A stretch of DNA of 45,700 nt from an uncultured Synechococcus sp. (GCA_903855705.1 CAINZT010000073.1:1-45700); one strand, 5' to 3'; counted from the first letter of the stretch, positions 19,274 through 27,721 are shown. The notes: generated from the sequence alone by a model not told the origin. Translations and numbers: made by a program.

Positions 19274-19873
19274 TTGTCCCGCTCCGGAACGCCCCATCCG
19301 CCCGACCCAGCCGGCGCGCCTACTCCAAGGGCTTGGCTGGGCTGCTTCGCTGGCCTGAGGCGCCTGAGCCAGACCGCCTTGGCCTTGGGGCTGGTGGGGT
19401 TGATCGGGGCCACGGCCCTGCTGGGCGGTATGGCGGTGCCGGCGGCCTGGGCGATCACGGCGCCGGAACTGCGCAGCCAGAAATCCCTGGTGGATCTGCA
19501 GAGCGACATGCATGGCCGCAACCTGCAACAGCAGGAGTTCCTCAAGGCCCAGCTCGGCGGTTTCGATTTCAGCGGCGCCGACCTGCGCGGAGCCGTGTTT
19601 AACAGCAGCGACCTGCGCTCCAGCAACCTCAGCGGGGCCGATCTCGAGGATGTGGTGGCCTTCGCCAGCCGTTTTGACGAGGCCGACCTGGGCGATGCCG
19701 TGTTGCGCAACGCCATGTTGATGCAAAGCCGTTTTACGGGCGCCCGGATCGAGGGGGCCGATTTCACGGATGCCGTGATCGACCTAACCCAGCAAAAGGC
19801 CCTCTGCGCCCGAGCTAGCGGCACCAACCCCCGTACGGGGGTGGACACCCGCGAGAGCCTGGGCTGTCGCTAG
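19274..19873 (+). CDS. Exported pentapeptide-repeat protein (probable thylakoid lumen protein)
   Basis: The 199-residue protein has a signal peptide (hydrophobic '[20 protein letters not shown]' and cleavage near 'AAWA'). About twelve pentapeptide repeats of A(D/N)LXX type follow ('[20 protein letters not shown]'), then a Cys-containing tail ('[20 protein letters not shown]') typical of lumenal pentapeptide proteins TL15/TL17. The fold is a right-handed beta-helix; the function is unknown. The start is a TTG at 19274, since no ATG precedes the signal peptide. Confidence 0.85.
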   Translation: MSRSGTPHPPDPAGAPTPRAWLGCFAGLRRLSQTALALGLVGLIGATALLGGMAVPAAWAITAPELRSQKSLVDLQSDMHGRNLQQQEFLKAQLGGFDFSGADLRGAVFNSSDLRSSNLSGADLEDVVAFASRFDEADLGDAVLRNAMLMQSRFTGARIEGADFTDAVIDLTQQKALCARASGTNPRTGVDTRESLGCR

Positions 19874-19893
19874 GCCAAGGGAAGCCTAGATTT

Positions 19894-20045
19894 CGGGTTC
19901 GGTTCCCCTGGTGACCAGCCAGGGGAGGAAACGGGGAAAGTCCGGTGGGGTGCTGGGAAACCAGCCACTGAGTCCGGCGCTGTCCCGCAGCTGTGAAGCG
20001 GAATCCTTCAGGGTTCAGCCCAGTCAGAACACCCGCCGAAGCCCA
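19894..20045 (+). promoter_or_regulatory. Cobalamin (B12) riboswitch upstream of hupE-cobW
   Basis: The core matches the cobalamin aptamer: 'GGGGAAAGTCCGGTGG' followed by 'TCCGGCGCTGTCCCGCAGCT' and the closing 'GTCAGAACACCCGCC'. A plausible P1 stem pairs GGGTTCGG (19895-19902) with CCGAAGCCC (20036-20044). Only about 30 nt separate P1 from the hupE ATG, which leaves little room for an intrinsic terminator and favours control of translation initiation. The likely outcome is repression of cobalt uptake when adenosyl- or other cobalamin is plentiful. Confidence 0.9.
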
Positions 20046-20075
20046 CCCCATCCCTGGCTCGGACCAGATTCCCGG

Positions 20076-20693
20076 ATGACCAACCTTCGCCTCGGCGCAG
20101 CCCTCCCCCTCGGAGCGGCTGCCCTGCTTTTGCTATCTGAGCTCCTCTTTGGCGCTCCAGCTTCCGCCCACCATTTAATGGGGCTGTTCCACCTGACCCC
20201 ATCGCCCTTGAGTGGCCTGGTCAGCGGCCTAGCCCATCCCCTGCTCGGCCCTGACCACCTGCTCTTCCTGCTGGCCCTGGGCCTGGTGGGGCTGCAGAAA
20301 CGGCTCAGCTGGATGGTCGGCCTGCTGGCCACGGGGCTGGCCGGCTCCGTCCTGGGCCTGGCCCTGCCCGGCATCCCCCTGGCCGAACCCCTGGTGGCCC
20401 TGTCCCTAGTGGTGGTGGGCCTGGTGCTGCTGCAGCGCCTGCCTGCCTTGCTGCTGGTGCCGGCCTTTGCCCTGCATGGCTACGTGCTCAGCGGCTCGGT
20501 GATCGGCTGGGAACAGAGCCCGATTGCCTTCTATTTGGTGGGCCTGCTGATCAGCCAAGGGCTGCTGCTGACCACCGCCCTCACCCTGGTGCGTCGCTGG
20601 GGCACGGGCCTGAGCCCCGCCCAACTGCGGCTGACCGCCGGCATCCTGATCGGCGTGGGCTCCAGCTTCGCCTGGTCCGCCCTGGTGCCCTGA
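20076..20693 (+). CDS. hupE: HupE/UreJ-family transporter, predicted cobalt uptake
   Basis: The 205-residue protein has a signal-like N-terminus ending 'GAPASA' and then 'HHLMG', about six membrane helices, and the family hallmark 'HPLLGPDHLLFLLALG'. HupE/UreJ proteins move nickel or cobalt; copies placed under B12 riboswitches are predicted cobalt importers. The riboswitch directly upstream and cobW two bases downstream support cobalt. ATG 20076 is preferred, since an upstream in-frame extension would run through the riboswitch. Confidence 0.88.
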   Translation: MTNLRLGAALPLGAAALLLLSELLFGAPASAHHLMGLFHLTPSPLSGLVSGLAHPLLGPDHLLFLLALGLVGLQKRLSWMVGLLATGLAGSVLGLALPGIPLAEPLVALSLVVVGLVLLQRLPALLLVPAFALHGYVLSGSVIGWEQSPIAFYLVGLLISQGLLLTTALTLVRRWGTGLSPAQLRLTAGILIGVGSSFAWSALVP

Positions 20694-20695
20694 CC

Positions 20696-21871
20696 ATGGC
20701 CGTCGCACCCCAGATCGCAACCCAGGCCCCCGAATCCAGCCCTGTTAGCCCATCCCAACCCGGCCTCTCCCGCTTGCCGGTGACCGTGGTGACCGGCTTC
20801 CTCGGGGCCGGCAAATCGACCCTGCTACGCCACCTGCTCTTAAGCAGTGGCCTGCGGCTGGCCGTTTTGGTGAATGAATTTGGTGAGGTGGGCATCGATG
20901 CCGAGTTGATTCGTAGCTGCGGCTTCTGCCCCGAAGAGGAGCTGGACGGCCGGGTGGTGGAACTGGCCAACGGCTGCCTCTGCTGCACCGTGCAGGATGA
21001 ATTCCTGCCGACGATGCAACTGCTGCTGGAGCGCGCAGACCAGCTCGACGGCATCGTCGTCGAAACCAGCGGCCTGGCCTTGCCCGAGCCCCTGGTGCAG
21101 GCCTTCCGTTGGCCCGAGATCCGCACCCGCACCCGTGTCACCGGCGTGGTGACGGTGGTGGATGGCGAGGCCCTTGCCCAGGGCCACGTGGTCGGCGATC
21201 CAGCCGCGATTGAGGCCCAGCGCCTGGCCGATCCCAGCCTCGATCACCTCAGCGCCATCGAAGAGTTATTCGACGACCAACTGGTGGCGGCCGATCTGGT
21301 GCTGATCAGCCGGGCGGATTGCCTGCAAGCCGAGCAGATCGCCGCCCTGCAAGCCCAGTTGGCCGCCAGGCTGCGTCCGGGTGTCACGGTGCTGCCCATG
21401 GCCCGGGGCCAGGTGCCAGCGGCCCTGCTGCTCGGACTCGACCGTGATCAGGGCGACCATGGCCATGACACTCACAGCCATGGCGACCACGGGCATGGCG
21501 ATCACGGGCACCATCTCGATCACGCCCACCATGGGCATCACGACCACAGCCATGTGGCGATGCAATCGGTGGCGCTGCGACTGGAGGGTCCTGTCGATCG
21601 GCAGGCCCTCGAAACCCTGCTGCGGAGCCAAATCGATCGCCAGAACTTCCTGCGGTTAAAGGGGCGGGCCTGGCTGGCTGGCAAGGCCCAACCCCTGCAG
21701 ATCCAGGCGGTGGGCCCGCGGCTGGAGTGCTGGTTTGACCCCAAGGCCGCCGCCGCTGACCACGCCGCCGACCAGGACCACCCCCCGGGCCTGGAACTGG
21801 TGGCCCTGGGCTTGCAGGTGGATGGGGCGGCCCTGGAGCTTGAGTTGCGGGCCCTGCTTGGCCTGGCCTAG
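20696..21871 (+). CDS. cobW: CobW-family metal-chaperone GTPase
   Basis: This 391-residue COG0523 GTPase has Walker A 'TGFLGAGKSTLL' (around residues 35-46), the metal-binding 'GCLCCTV' (CxCC) motif and a C-terminal CobW_C domain. Between them is a His-rich stretch (about residues 250-285) with many H-x-H pairs, a likely metal buffer. CobW is proposed to deliver cobalt for cobalamin synthesis; other COG0523 members handle zinc or nickel. Being immediately downstream of the riboswitch-controlled hupE makes the cobalt role most likely. Confidence 0.92.
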   Translation: MAVAPQIATQAPESSPVSPSQPGLSRLPVTVVTGFLGAGKSTLLRHLLLSSGLRLAVLVNEFGEVGIDAELIRSCGFCPEEELDGRVVELANGCLCCTVQDEFLPTMQLLLERADQLDGIVVETSGLALPEPLVQAFRWPEIRTRTRVTGVVTVVDGEALAQGHVVGDPAAIEAQRLADPSLDHLSAIEELFDDQLVAADLVLISRADCLQAEQIAALQAQLAARLRPGVTVLPMARGQVPAALLLGLDRDQGDHGHDTHSHGDHGHGDHGHHLDHAHHGHHDHSHVAMQSVALRLEGPVDRQALETLLRSQIDRQNFLRLKGRAWLAGKAQPLQIQAVGPRLECWFDPKAAAADHAADQDHPPGLELVALGLQVDGAALELELRALLGLA

Positions 21872-21900
21872 GGCTGCCCTCGGGGCTGGGCCAGGAGCGG

Positions 21901-21926
21901 GCCCCTGGTGGATTCACACCAGGGGC
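21901..21926. terminator. Hairpin after cobW
   Basis: There is a perfect 10-bp stem GCCCCTGGTG / CACCAGGGGC with a 6-nt loop, 30 bp after the cobW stop and followed by AATT. A second, wider inverted repeat, CAATTGCC (21926-21933) / GGCAATTG (21965-21972), lies next to it, towards the end of the minus-strand gene. Confidence 0.65.
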
Positions 21927-21984
21927 AATTGCCGGGTTCCAGACCCAGCCCAGGCAGCCCAGCTGGCAATTGGGCCGGCTGGGC

Positions 21985-22365
21985 TCAATCGAGGGGGAAG
22001 CTCCCCTTGATGCAGTGGCCGTCCCAGCAGAGGCTGCGATCGGACTGCCAGAGCGGTTGCACCGGCCGCGCCGGCCCAAGGCCCTCCTGCAAGGTCATTC
22101 CGCCCCGACCATCGGCGCGCAACACCCAGCGCTCCCGGCCCACCTGCAACCACCAGTGGCGGCCCAGGCTTTCAATCGTGAGCAGGCAGGTCCGCCAGGG
22201 CCCCGAGGCCCTGCGGCATTGCAAAGGCAAGGCTTGCTGGCCCATGGCCGACGGGGGGACCGGCCTAGGTACTGCCGAGAGGGTGGCCGCGGGAAACTGG
22301 GCTGGGATCAGCGACCAGGGGCCCTGCAGCCCGGCGACCAGCGCCAAGGCAAGCCAGGGGGCCAT
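21985..22365 (-). CDS. Putative secreted hypothetical protein
   Basis: This 126-residue protein has an N-terminal hydrophobic signal-like segment ('MAPWLALALVAGLQGPW'). The rest is rich in Trp, Arg and Cys ('QCRRASGPWRTCLLTIESLG', 'WQSDRSLCWDGHCIKGSF'), suggesting a small disulfide-stabilised exported domain. No named family is recognised. It is divergent from purS, with 93 bp between the starts. ATG 22365 is chosen; a TTG at 22404 adds 13 residues in front of the hydrophobic core. A plus-strand reading through this region exists but only as an upstream extension of purS. Confidence 0.55.
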   Translation of the reverse strand: MAPWLALALVAGLQGPWSLIPAQFPAATLSAVPRPVPPSAMGQQALPLQCRRASGPWRTCLLTIESLGRHWWLQVGRERWVLRADGRGGMTLQEGLGPARPVQPLWQSDRSLCWDGHCIKGSFPLD

Positions 22366-22449
22366 GGCCGATCGGCAGGAGAGATCTTCCACACTGGCGA
22401 TCAAGGCTGGTTGCCTGCGGCCGGCCTGCCAAGATTTAACAATTGCCCT

Positions 22450-22454
22450 GGAGG
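22450..22454 (+). promoter_or_regulatory. Ribosome-binding site of purS
   Basis: GGAGG lies 4 nt before a GTG at 22459. This decides the start of purS, since a much longer open frame extends upstream. Confidence 0.6.
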
Positions 22455-22458
22455 TCCG

Positions 22459-22752
22459 GTGCCCGTCTACTCCGCCCGCGTTCTGGTCTCGCTGCGGCCA
22501 TCGGTCCTCGATCCCGCCGGCGAGGCCACCCGCTCTGCCGCCAGCCGCTTAGGCGTTGAGGGCATTGCCAAGCTACGGATCGGCAAGGCGGTGGAGCTGG
22601 AGATTGAGGCCCCCGACCTGGACACGGCGCGGGAACGGCTCAGCCTCTTGAGCGATCGCCTGCTGGCCAATCCGGTGATCGAAAACTGGACCCTGGAATT
22701 GGCCGCTAACGGGCAGGCCCATGGCACGTCCAGCCCCGTGGGGGAAGGCTGA
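22459..22752 (+). CDS. purS: Phosphoribosylformylglycinamidine synthase subunit PurS
   Basis: The 97-residue protein from GTG 22459 reads '[20 protein letters not shown]' and '[10 protein letters not shown]', which match PurS. PurS bridges PurQ and PurL in the FGAM synthase complex of purine biosynthesis. purQ starts 1 bp after its stop, so the two are co-translated. The C-terminal extension after '[10 protein letters not shown]' is slightly long for the family. purL is not in this window. Confidence 0.93.
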   Translation: MPVYSARVLVSLRPSVLDPAGEATRSAASRLGVEGIAKLRIGKAVELEIEAPDLDTARERLSLLSDRLLANPVIENWTLELAANGQAHGTSSPVGEG

Positions 22753-22753
22753 G

Positions 22754-23407
22754 ATGACCATCGGGGTGGTGGTATTTCCCGGTTCGAACTGCGACCGGGA
22801 CGTGCGTTGGGCAACGGAAGGCTGCCTGGGAGTGCCGACCCGGTTCCTCTGGCATGAGGAGCGAGATCTCACTGGCCTCGATGCGGTGATCATCCCCGGA
22901 GGCTTCAGCTACGGCGACTACCTGCGCTGCGGCGCGATTGCCCGCTTCGCGCCGATCCTGCAGGAAGTGGCGGCCTTCGTGGAGCGGGGCGGACGGGTGC
23001 TTGGGATCTGCAATGGCTTCCAGGTGCTCACCGAGATGGGGCTGCTACCAGGCGCCCTGACCCGCAACGAAAAGCTCCACTTCCTCTGCGAAGACACGCC
23101 CCTACAGGTGTCTCCTGGCCACTGCCAGTGGCTGCAGGGCTATGGGGACGGCGAAACCATCCGCCTGCCGATCGCCCATGGCGAGGGGCGCTACCAGGTG
23201 GATCCCAGCCAGCTGCAGCAACTGGAGGACTCGCGCTGCGTGGTGTTGCGCTACCAGGCCAATCCCAATGGCTCCGTAGGCGCGGTGGCTGGCCTCACCA
23301 ATCCGGCCGGCACGGTGCTCGGCCTGATGCCCCATCCGGAGAGGGCCTGTGATCCCGCCACCGGGGGCCTCGATGGCCATCGGCTCCTGGCCAGCCTGCT
23401 GGGCTAA
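22754..23407 (+). CDS. purQ: Phosphoribosylformylglycinamidine synthase glutaminase subunit PurQ
   Basis: This 217-residue class I glutamine amidotransferase starts '[17 protein letters not shown]'. The catalytic Cys is in '[11 protein letters not shown]', and the His-x-Glu pair is in 'MPHPERA'. It supplies ammonia to PurL for FGAM synthesis. It is followed by a strong bidirectional terminator. Confidence 0.97.
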   Translation: MTIGVVVFPGSNCDRDVRWATEGCLGVPTRFLWHEERDLTGLDAVIIPGGFSYGDYLRCGAIARFAPILQEVAAFVERGGRVLGICNGFQVLTEMGLLPGALTRNEKLHFLCEDTPLQVSPGHCQWLQGYGDGETIRLPIAHGEGRYQVDPSQLQQLEDSRCVVLRYQANPNGSVGAVAGLTNPAGTVLGLMPHPERACDPATGGLDGHRLLASLLG

Positions 23408-23488
23408 GGGGCCGCGGGGGCCAAGGGTGGATTCAAACCAGCCAGGCCCTAGCTCCTGCCCACAAGCAGGCCAAATCTGACCATGAAA

Positions 23489-23510
23489 AAAGGCCCCCGA
23501 AGGGGCCTTT
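23489..23510. terminator. Bidirectional terminator between purQ and the peroxiredoxin gene
   Basis: There is a perfect 9-bp stem AAAGGCCCC / GGGGCCTTT with a CGAA tetraloop, preceded by a run of A on the plus strand (a T run on the minus strand). It is the first of three successive hairpins in this gap. Confidence 0.9.
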
Positions 23511-23520
23511 GGGGACCGGA

Positions 23521-23576
23521 CCGATCGGCTTAAGTCGATCGGGACCGGGCTGATCGCCGCTGGGCTTAGCCAGCGG
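23521..23576. repeat. Two further hairpins in the purQ-peroxiredoxin gap
   Basis: CCGATCG (23521-23527) pairs with CGATCGG (23536-23542) over an 8-nt loop, and CCGCTGG (23557-23563) pairs with CCAGCGG (23570-23576) over a 6-nt loop. Both lie just downstream of the minus-strand peroxiredoxin gene and could protect or terminate its mRNA. Confidence 0.6.
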
Positions 23577-23589
23577 CTGGGGGATGAAT

Positions 23590-24192
23590 TCAGTTGACGG
23601 CGGCGAAGAATTCCTTGCTGCCGACGGGATCGGGCTTCATCGTTTTTTCGCCGGGGGTCCAGTTGGCGGGGCAGACCTCATCGGGGTGGGACTGCACGTA
23701 CTGGAAGGCCTGCAGCACCCGCAGGGTTTCATCAACGCTGCGGCCAACGGGCAGGTTATTGATCGTGCTGTGGGTAATCACGCCATCGGGATCGATGATG
23801 AAAAGGCCGCGCAGGGCCACGCCAGCATCTTCGTCGAGCACGTTGTAGGCGCTGGCGATCTCTTTCTTGAGATCGGCGACCAGCGGGTAGCTGATATCAC
23901 CGATACCGCCACTTTTACGCTCGGTCTGAATCCAGGCCAGGTGGCTGAATTGGCTGTCCACCGAAATGCCAAGGATTTCCGTGTTGCGGCTAGTGAAATC
24001 GCCGTAGCGATCGCTAAAGGCGATGATTTCAGTCGGGCAAACGAAGGTGAAATCGAGGGGATAGAAGAACAGAACCACATACTTGCCTCTGTAATCAGAC
24101 AGGCTGATGGTCTTGAACTCCTGATCCACCACGGCCGTGGCGGTGAAATCAGGGGCCTGTTGGCCAACCCGCAGGCAACCGGTGCTGGTCAT
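23590..24192 (-). CDS. Typical 2-Cys peroxiredoxin
   Basis: The 200-residue protein has the peroxidatic Cys52 in '[16 protein letters not shown]' and the resolving Cys174 in '[17 protein letters not shown]', the usual 2-Cys (AhpC/Prx1) layout. It reduces hydrogen and alkyl peroxides, probably recharged by thioredoxin. ATG 24192 is chosen because homology starts at '[13 protein letters not shown]'; the in-frame upstream extension is unlike any transit or signal sequence. The 259 bp between this gene and the divergent 24452 gene must hold both promoters; no clear pair of boxes was identified. Confidence 0.95.
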   Translation of the reverse strand: MTSTGCLRVGQQAPDFTATAVVDQEFKTISLSDYRGKYVVLFFYPLDFTFVCPTEIIAFSDRYGDFTSRNTEILGISVDSQFSHLAWIQTERKSGGIGDISYPLVADLKKEIASAYNVLDEDAGVALRGLFIIDPDGVITHSTINNLPVGRSVDETLRVLQAFQYVQSHPDEVCPANWTPGEKTMKPDPVGSKEFFAAVN

Positions 24193-24451
24193 GGGATCGG
24201 TGGGGGAAACGCGTGGAGATTCAGCCAGGAGGAAGGTCGTTGCCAAGGCCGCACTAGGCGACCCCCACAACCCAGACCCTTGAGTCACCATCATTGACTC
24301 AAAACGGGCGTTGACCCCCATGGGCCAGCCCGGCCTAGGCGGACAAGGACGTAGTCGGAACGACTTCCACTTGGTACCGCAACAATTTATCACAGGTTCC
24401 TAGCCGGGCCCCATCCCCTAAGGTTGTTTCAACGACACGTTTGTTTGGCCG

Positions 24452-24928
24452 ATGGCCTGGGACCCAGCGCTGCTGCGGAAATTCAATGCAACCGGCCACT
24501 TCCGGCTCCTCAATCAGGTGCGCAGCGAATTAAAGGCCAATCCGATCAAGCGGGCGGCCCCCTCTCCCGCCGACCAGGCCAGCAGCCGTGGACCAGCCAC
24601 CGGCAAGCCCCTAGACCTGCGCTCCCAGGGCTACGGACGCCGCCGCTCCTCCGGTGCTTCTGCTGCCGCGGTATCCACTAGCGCCCAGGCCCCGAGCGCC
24701 GCTGCGCCCCTACCGGTGGCTCCCTTGACCGAGAGCTGGGCGGCCCCGGCCGCCAGAGCGAGCCCCTGGGGCCGCTCTAGTTCCAATTCCGCCTCCACCA
24801 CGGGCAGTGCCCTTAGCCCAGAAGCCAGCTTGCCGGTGGAGCGCGACTCCCAACAGGACAATGATTTACCAGCCGAGAGTGGTTCGAGCAGCTTCCGGGA
24901 CAGGCTCAACGCCATCCAAATGCGCTGA
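24452..24928 (+). CDS. Conserved hypothetical protein with ordered ends and disordered middle
   Basis: The 158-residue protein has a helical, charged N-terminus ('LLRKFNATGHFRLLNQVRSE'), a long Ala/Ser/Pro-rich middle (about residues 40-140) expected to be disordered, and a short C-terminal motif 'SFRDRLNAIQMR'. I do not recognise a named domain. The pattern suggests two short binding motifs joined by a flexible tether. It is cytoplasmic, with no signal peptide. It converges on the next minus-strand gene. Confidence 0.65.
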   Translation: MAWDPALLRKFNATGHFRLLNQVRSELKANPIKRAAPSPADQASSRGPATGKPLDLRSQGYGRRRSSGASAAAVSTSAQAPSAAAPLPVAPLTESWAAPAARASPWGRSSSNSASTTGSALSPEASLPVERDSQQDNDLPAESGSSSFRDRLNAIQMR

Positions 24929-24977
24929 ACTTCCCTGCTTTTAGGCAATCGCTAAAGGGCGATACCTTGGTGAGGCA

Positions 24978-25532
24978 CTAAAGTAACGCCCCTAGATAGG
25001 GGGCGATGTAACGCTGCCCCCTGGCAATCCAAACGGCTGTGAAAAGGGATTCAAACTCCTGGTTCACCAAAGCCATGGCCCCCTTCAAACGCTCGGGGCC
25101 ATAGGCGATGAACTGGGCAGTGGAAGCGGCGTAATAGGCGCGCTGGGCGCCGGCCTGATTGCGCTTGAAAGCGTTGGAATAAAGCTCTCGGCCCGATTCA
25201 ATCAGGTCCTCCACCGCTGGGCTGAAACCAACCGTGCCGCCCCCGGGCAGGACAATGCGCTTGTCCTTGATGAAACCGATCACCTGGCGCATGCAATCGC
25301 GGGCCTGGTCGGCACTGAGGCAGCCTGGATCCTGGCGGCGGAAGCCCCATTGGGCGCAACCGTTGGTGACTTCCAGCACCCGCAGCAGGGCCAAGTTGTC
25401 GAGATCCTGGGGCCCAATCGCCTGCAACGGGATCAGGTCGTGTTCAATCTCCTGGCGAAACCTGGCGCCCTCGCTGCCAAACCAGGGGGCCAGTTCCCGA
25501 ATTTGCTCCAATGCTGCCCAATCCACGGCCAT
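24978..25532 (-). CDS. Unrecognised all-helical hypothetical protein
   Basis: The 184-residue soluble protein looks almost wholly helical. Notable segments are 'NGCAQWGFRRQDPGCLSADQ', a Gly-rich turn 'IVLPGGGTVGFSP' and the helix 'AYYAASTAQFIAYGPERLKG'. No family is recognised; the helical content and the Tyr/Ala-rich region are faintly like phycobilisome-type folds, but I see no chromophore cysteine motif and do not claim it. There is no signal peptide. The ATG start at 25532 is clear. Base composition is similar to neighbours, so it is probably part of the core genome. Confidence 0.65.
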   Translation of the reverse strand: MAVDWAALEQIRELAPWFGSEGARFRQEIEHDLIPLQAIGPQDLDNLALLRVLEVTNGCAQWGFRRQDPGCLSADQARDCMRQVIGFIKDKRIVLPGGGTVGFSPAVEDLIESGRELYSNAFKRNQAGAQRAYYAASTAQFIAYGPERLKGAMALVNQEFESLFTAVWIARGQRYIAPYLGALL

Positions 25533-25756
25533 GGCTGGCGAAAGTCCTGTCTTGGCTAGGGCCAGTCTCCCCCAGCCCGGCAGAACGGGGAGTGCCTGCT
25601 GGAGCCAAGTCTGCCAGGGGAACGGCCATCAAGGGATCGGTCTGGAACGGGACTGGGCCTCGGCGTAGGGCCCCATGGCCAATCAAGCTTGCCCAGACCA
25701 ATCAGACTTCGGTCGAAGGCGGAATCTTGCCGGGCTAGGGGGGGAAGCCCAAGATT

Positions 25757-26656
25757 TCAGGCCTTGAGACTGCGCTCGGCGCAACGGAGCCGCTCCCGGT
25801 GAATCCATTGCCGCGGTGTGCAACCAAAATGACGCAGAAAAAGGTGCTGCAGCACCAACCTGGAATAACCGCTGCGGCTTTCCAATTCACTCAGCCCCAG
25901 GGGCCCATGCAGGTTGGCGCGCATGTGGTCTATCAGGGCGTCTAATCGGCTGTTGTGGGCCCCCTCCCGATACCGGTACGCCTCGCCAGCGGAGTGTTCA
26001 ATCAGCGCCGGCAGTAACAGGGCGACAAGTCGCCTGCAGAGCTGGTCGTCCAAACAAGACCAGCTCTGCAGCTGGCCAGTGGGCTCCAGCAGGGGATCAA
26101 CCAGAGTGGTCAGGTGGCGGATCTGGTTGAGCAGAATCGCCTCGGTTCGTTTCTCAAGGGAAAAGACCCGGCAGCCGCTGATCGCTGCAAGGAAATCCCG
26201 TTCTTGAAAATGATGGGGGGCCATGGCGCGGGCAACCCGCTCGAGGGCAGCATGGCTGATGCGAAGGGCTACACCGCTATAGGCGCTGGTCTCCGTGCGC
26301 GATAGGCCTGCACGGGAGACGAGCACGGCCTGACCCGGCTGGTAAGTGACCTGCTGGCCATGGCTATGACTCACGGCCATCCCTGAATAGGGCAGCAAAA
26401 ATGTGGCGTTGGCACTGGTTATCGCCGGAGCACTAACACTGACATTGGTATGGGCCACGGCGGCCAGGGTCAATTCACCAACTTGAAGCGCGGCAGAGCG
26501 GTAGCAAAACTGGCCGGCTCCCCCCAGGGGCAGGTAGTCGTTAATCGGCAAAACTTTGGCGATATCACGGGCAGAAATCTGGGGATCACGCTCGATCACC
26601 GCCTTCCAACTGAGGAAAGGTAACTGTAGATTAGTGACCCGTTGAAGATCAGACAT
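25757..26656 (-). CDS. AraC-type regulator lacking the second HTH
   Basis: The 299-residue protein has an N-terminal sensor-like domain (about residues 40-190) and a C-terminal AraC/XylS DNA-binding region: 'LGLSELESRSGYSRLVLQHL' and 'HFGCTPRQWIHRERLRCAER'. AraC domains normally contain two HTH units of about 100 residues in total; this protein stops right after the linker helix 'RLRCAERSLKA', so the second HTH is absent. The frame after the stop codon gives only a few residues before another stop, and other frames show no missing HTH. It may bind DNA as a dimer with single HTHs, or be a decayed regulator. Confidence 0.75.
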   Translation of the reverse strand: MSDLQRVTNLQLPFLSWKAVIERDPQISARDIAKVLPINDYLPLGGAGQFCYRSAALQVGELTLAAVAHTNVSVSAPAITSANATFLLPYSGMAVSHSHGQQVTYQPGQAVLVSRAGLSRTETSAYSGVALRISHAALERVARAMAPHHFQERDFLAAISGCRVFSLEKRTEAILLNQIRHLTTLVDPLLEPTGQLQSWSCLDDQLCRRLVALLLPALIEHSAGEAYRYREGAHNSRLDALIDHMRANLHGPLGLSELESRSGYSRLVLQHLFLRHFGCTPRQWIHRERLRCAERSLKA

Positions 26657-26760
26657 AGCAGTCTAAAACTATTGCGTGGGTGAAGGGGCTAGGAGGGACA
26701 GATGGGATGCACCATGACCAGAAAAGCCAATAAAACACCATGACAACTCACTGGAATTAC

Positions 26761-27663
26761 CTACATCACGGCTTCATTAATGATCACATCAGCATACTGC
26801 CTTAGGGGCTCGAGATAGGAGCTTGAAAGCATCTTTAGCAAGCGAAGCACTTGCGGGCTCTCCTCTAAGCCGCGCAAAACAACAAGCGATTCTTTAGCCC
26901 TAAAACCACAGTCATAATCAATCCGCCTGTAGTGGCCAAAGTCTTCAAAGGCCAAGGGGTGATGCGCCATAAAAAAAGTCACTGAAGAACGATCCTCAAG
27001 CAACTGATCAGATCCGCAATCAGCATCCTGGCTATCTCCATAAAGATGATTAAATAATTGAACGACGCACCCCTTACTTTCCGGCGAAAGGAATCCCTGG
27101 GGTTTTACACGCGACAAGCTTCTGACATCGCCCGAACTAAGACTTGTCTCGGAACAAAGGGGGTTACTAGCTTGCTTTTCAGTCAAACCTTCCGCGCAAA
27201 GAATTAAGGGAACCTCGTAAAGGTCAAAGCAAACAAATTTGGGGTTGTCATCTGCTGGTCGCTGACTAGTTTCAGTAATCATGGCATCAATCACCCGATC
27301 TTCCAACAACCTCAAGGCCGCCCCTACCGGCTCCTTCTTCCTGGCGGGATTCATCATCCAGTCTGCGTCCAACTGGCCATCCAATAGGCGACTCGCCCAA
27401 TAGGGTGCATGCAACCTGAGCCGGCGCCCTCCAATCAGGCGATAGAGCTGGTGCACCTCCCGTTCCATCTGCAACAAGCTGTGCTGAACCCCCTGCCCAT
27501 GGAAGCCCAGATCGCGGCTGGGCTTGAGGTTGAAAACCTTTAGGGTATTCTGGCTGCGCCGACTGATTGTGCTTTGGTTGCAGTAGCTAAGCAGGGCCGC
27601 ATCCTCGCCATGATGCAGCCAGCACATCAGGTCGAGGGCTTCCAATTCTTCCGGAGTGACCAC
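26761..27663 (-). CDS. LysR-like transcriptional regulator
   Basis: The N-terminus (from 'VTPEELEALDLMCWLHHGED') contains a winged-helix HTH with the recognition-helix-like 'YCNQSTISRRSQNTLKVF'. A linker helix and a region resembling the LysR effector domain follow ('GAALRLLEDRVIDAMITE', 'VCFDLYEVPLILCAEGL'). Start choice: a GTG at 27690 is only 2 nt from the predicted -10 box, so it would not be transcribed; GTG 27663 is preferred, giving 300 residues. The gene is AT-richer than its surroundings (28 of 60 G+C in 26761-26820), a hint of horizontal origin. The target is unknown; it may control itself or the neighbouring AraC-type gene. Confidence 0.65.
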   Translation of the reverse strand: MVTPEELEALDLMCWLHHGEDAALLSYCNQSTISRRSQNTLKVFNLKPSRDLGFHGQGVQHSLLQMEREVHQLYRLIGGRRLRLHAPYWASRLLDGQLDADWMMNPARKKEPVGAALRLLEDRVIDAMITETSQRPADDNPKFVCFDLYEVPLILCAEGLTEKQASNPLCSETSLSSGDVRSLSRVKPQGFLSPESKGCVVQLFNHLYGDSQDADCGSDQLLEDRSSVTFFMAHHPLAFEDFGHYRRIDYDCGFRAKESLVVLRGLEESPQVLRLLKMLSSSYLEPLRQYADVIINEAVM

Positions 27664-27692
27664 GCGTCTTGATACGCTGCATTTTGGCACTC

Positions 27693-27721
27693 AATATACA
27701 GCATAATTAAACCTCTAGCAA
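27693..27721 (-). promoter_or_regulatory. Sigma70-type promoter of the LysR-like gene
   Basis: On the minus strand TTGCTA (plus 27716-27721) and TATATT (plus 27693-27698) are separated by exactly 17 bp. The predicted start site falls inside the first in-frame GTG, which argues for the downstream GTG start at 27663. Confidence 0.65.

Noticed and set aside
21970-22458. Long upstream extension of purS
   Set aside because: PurS homology begins at GTG 22459 with a GGAGG site; the extension is antisense to a more credible secreted protein.
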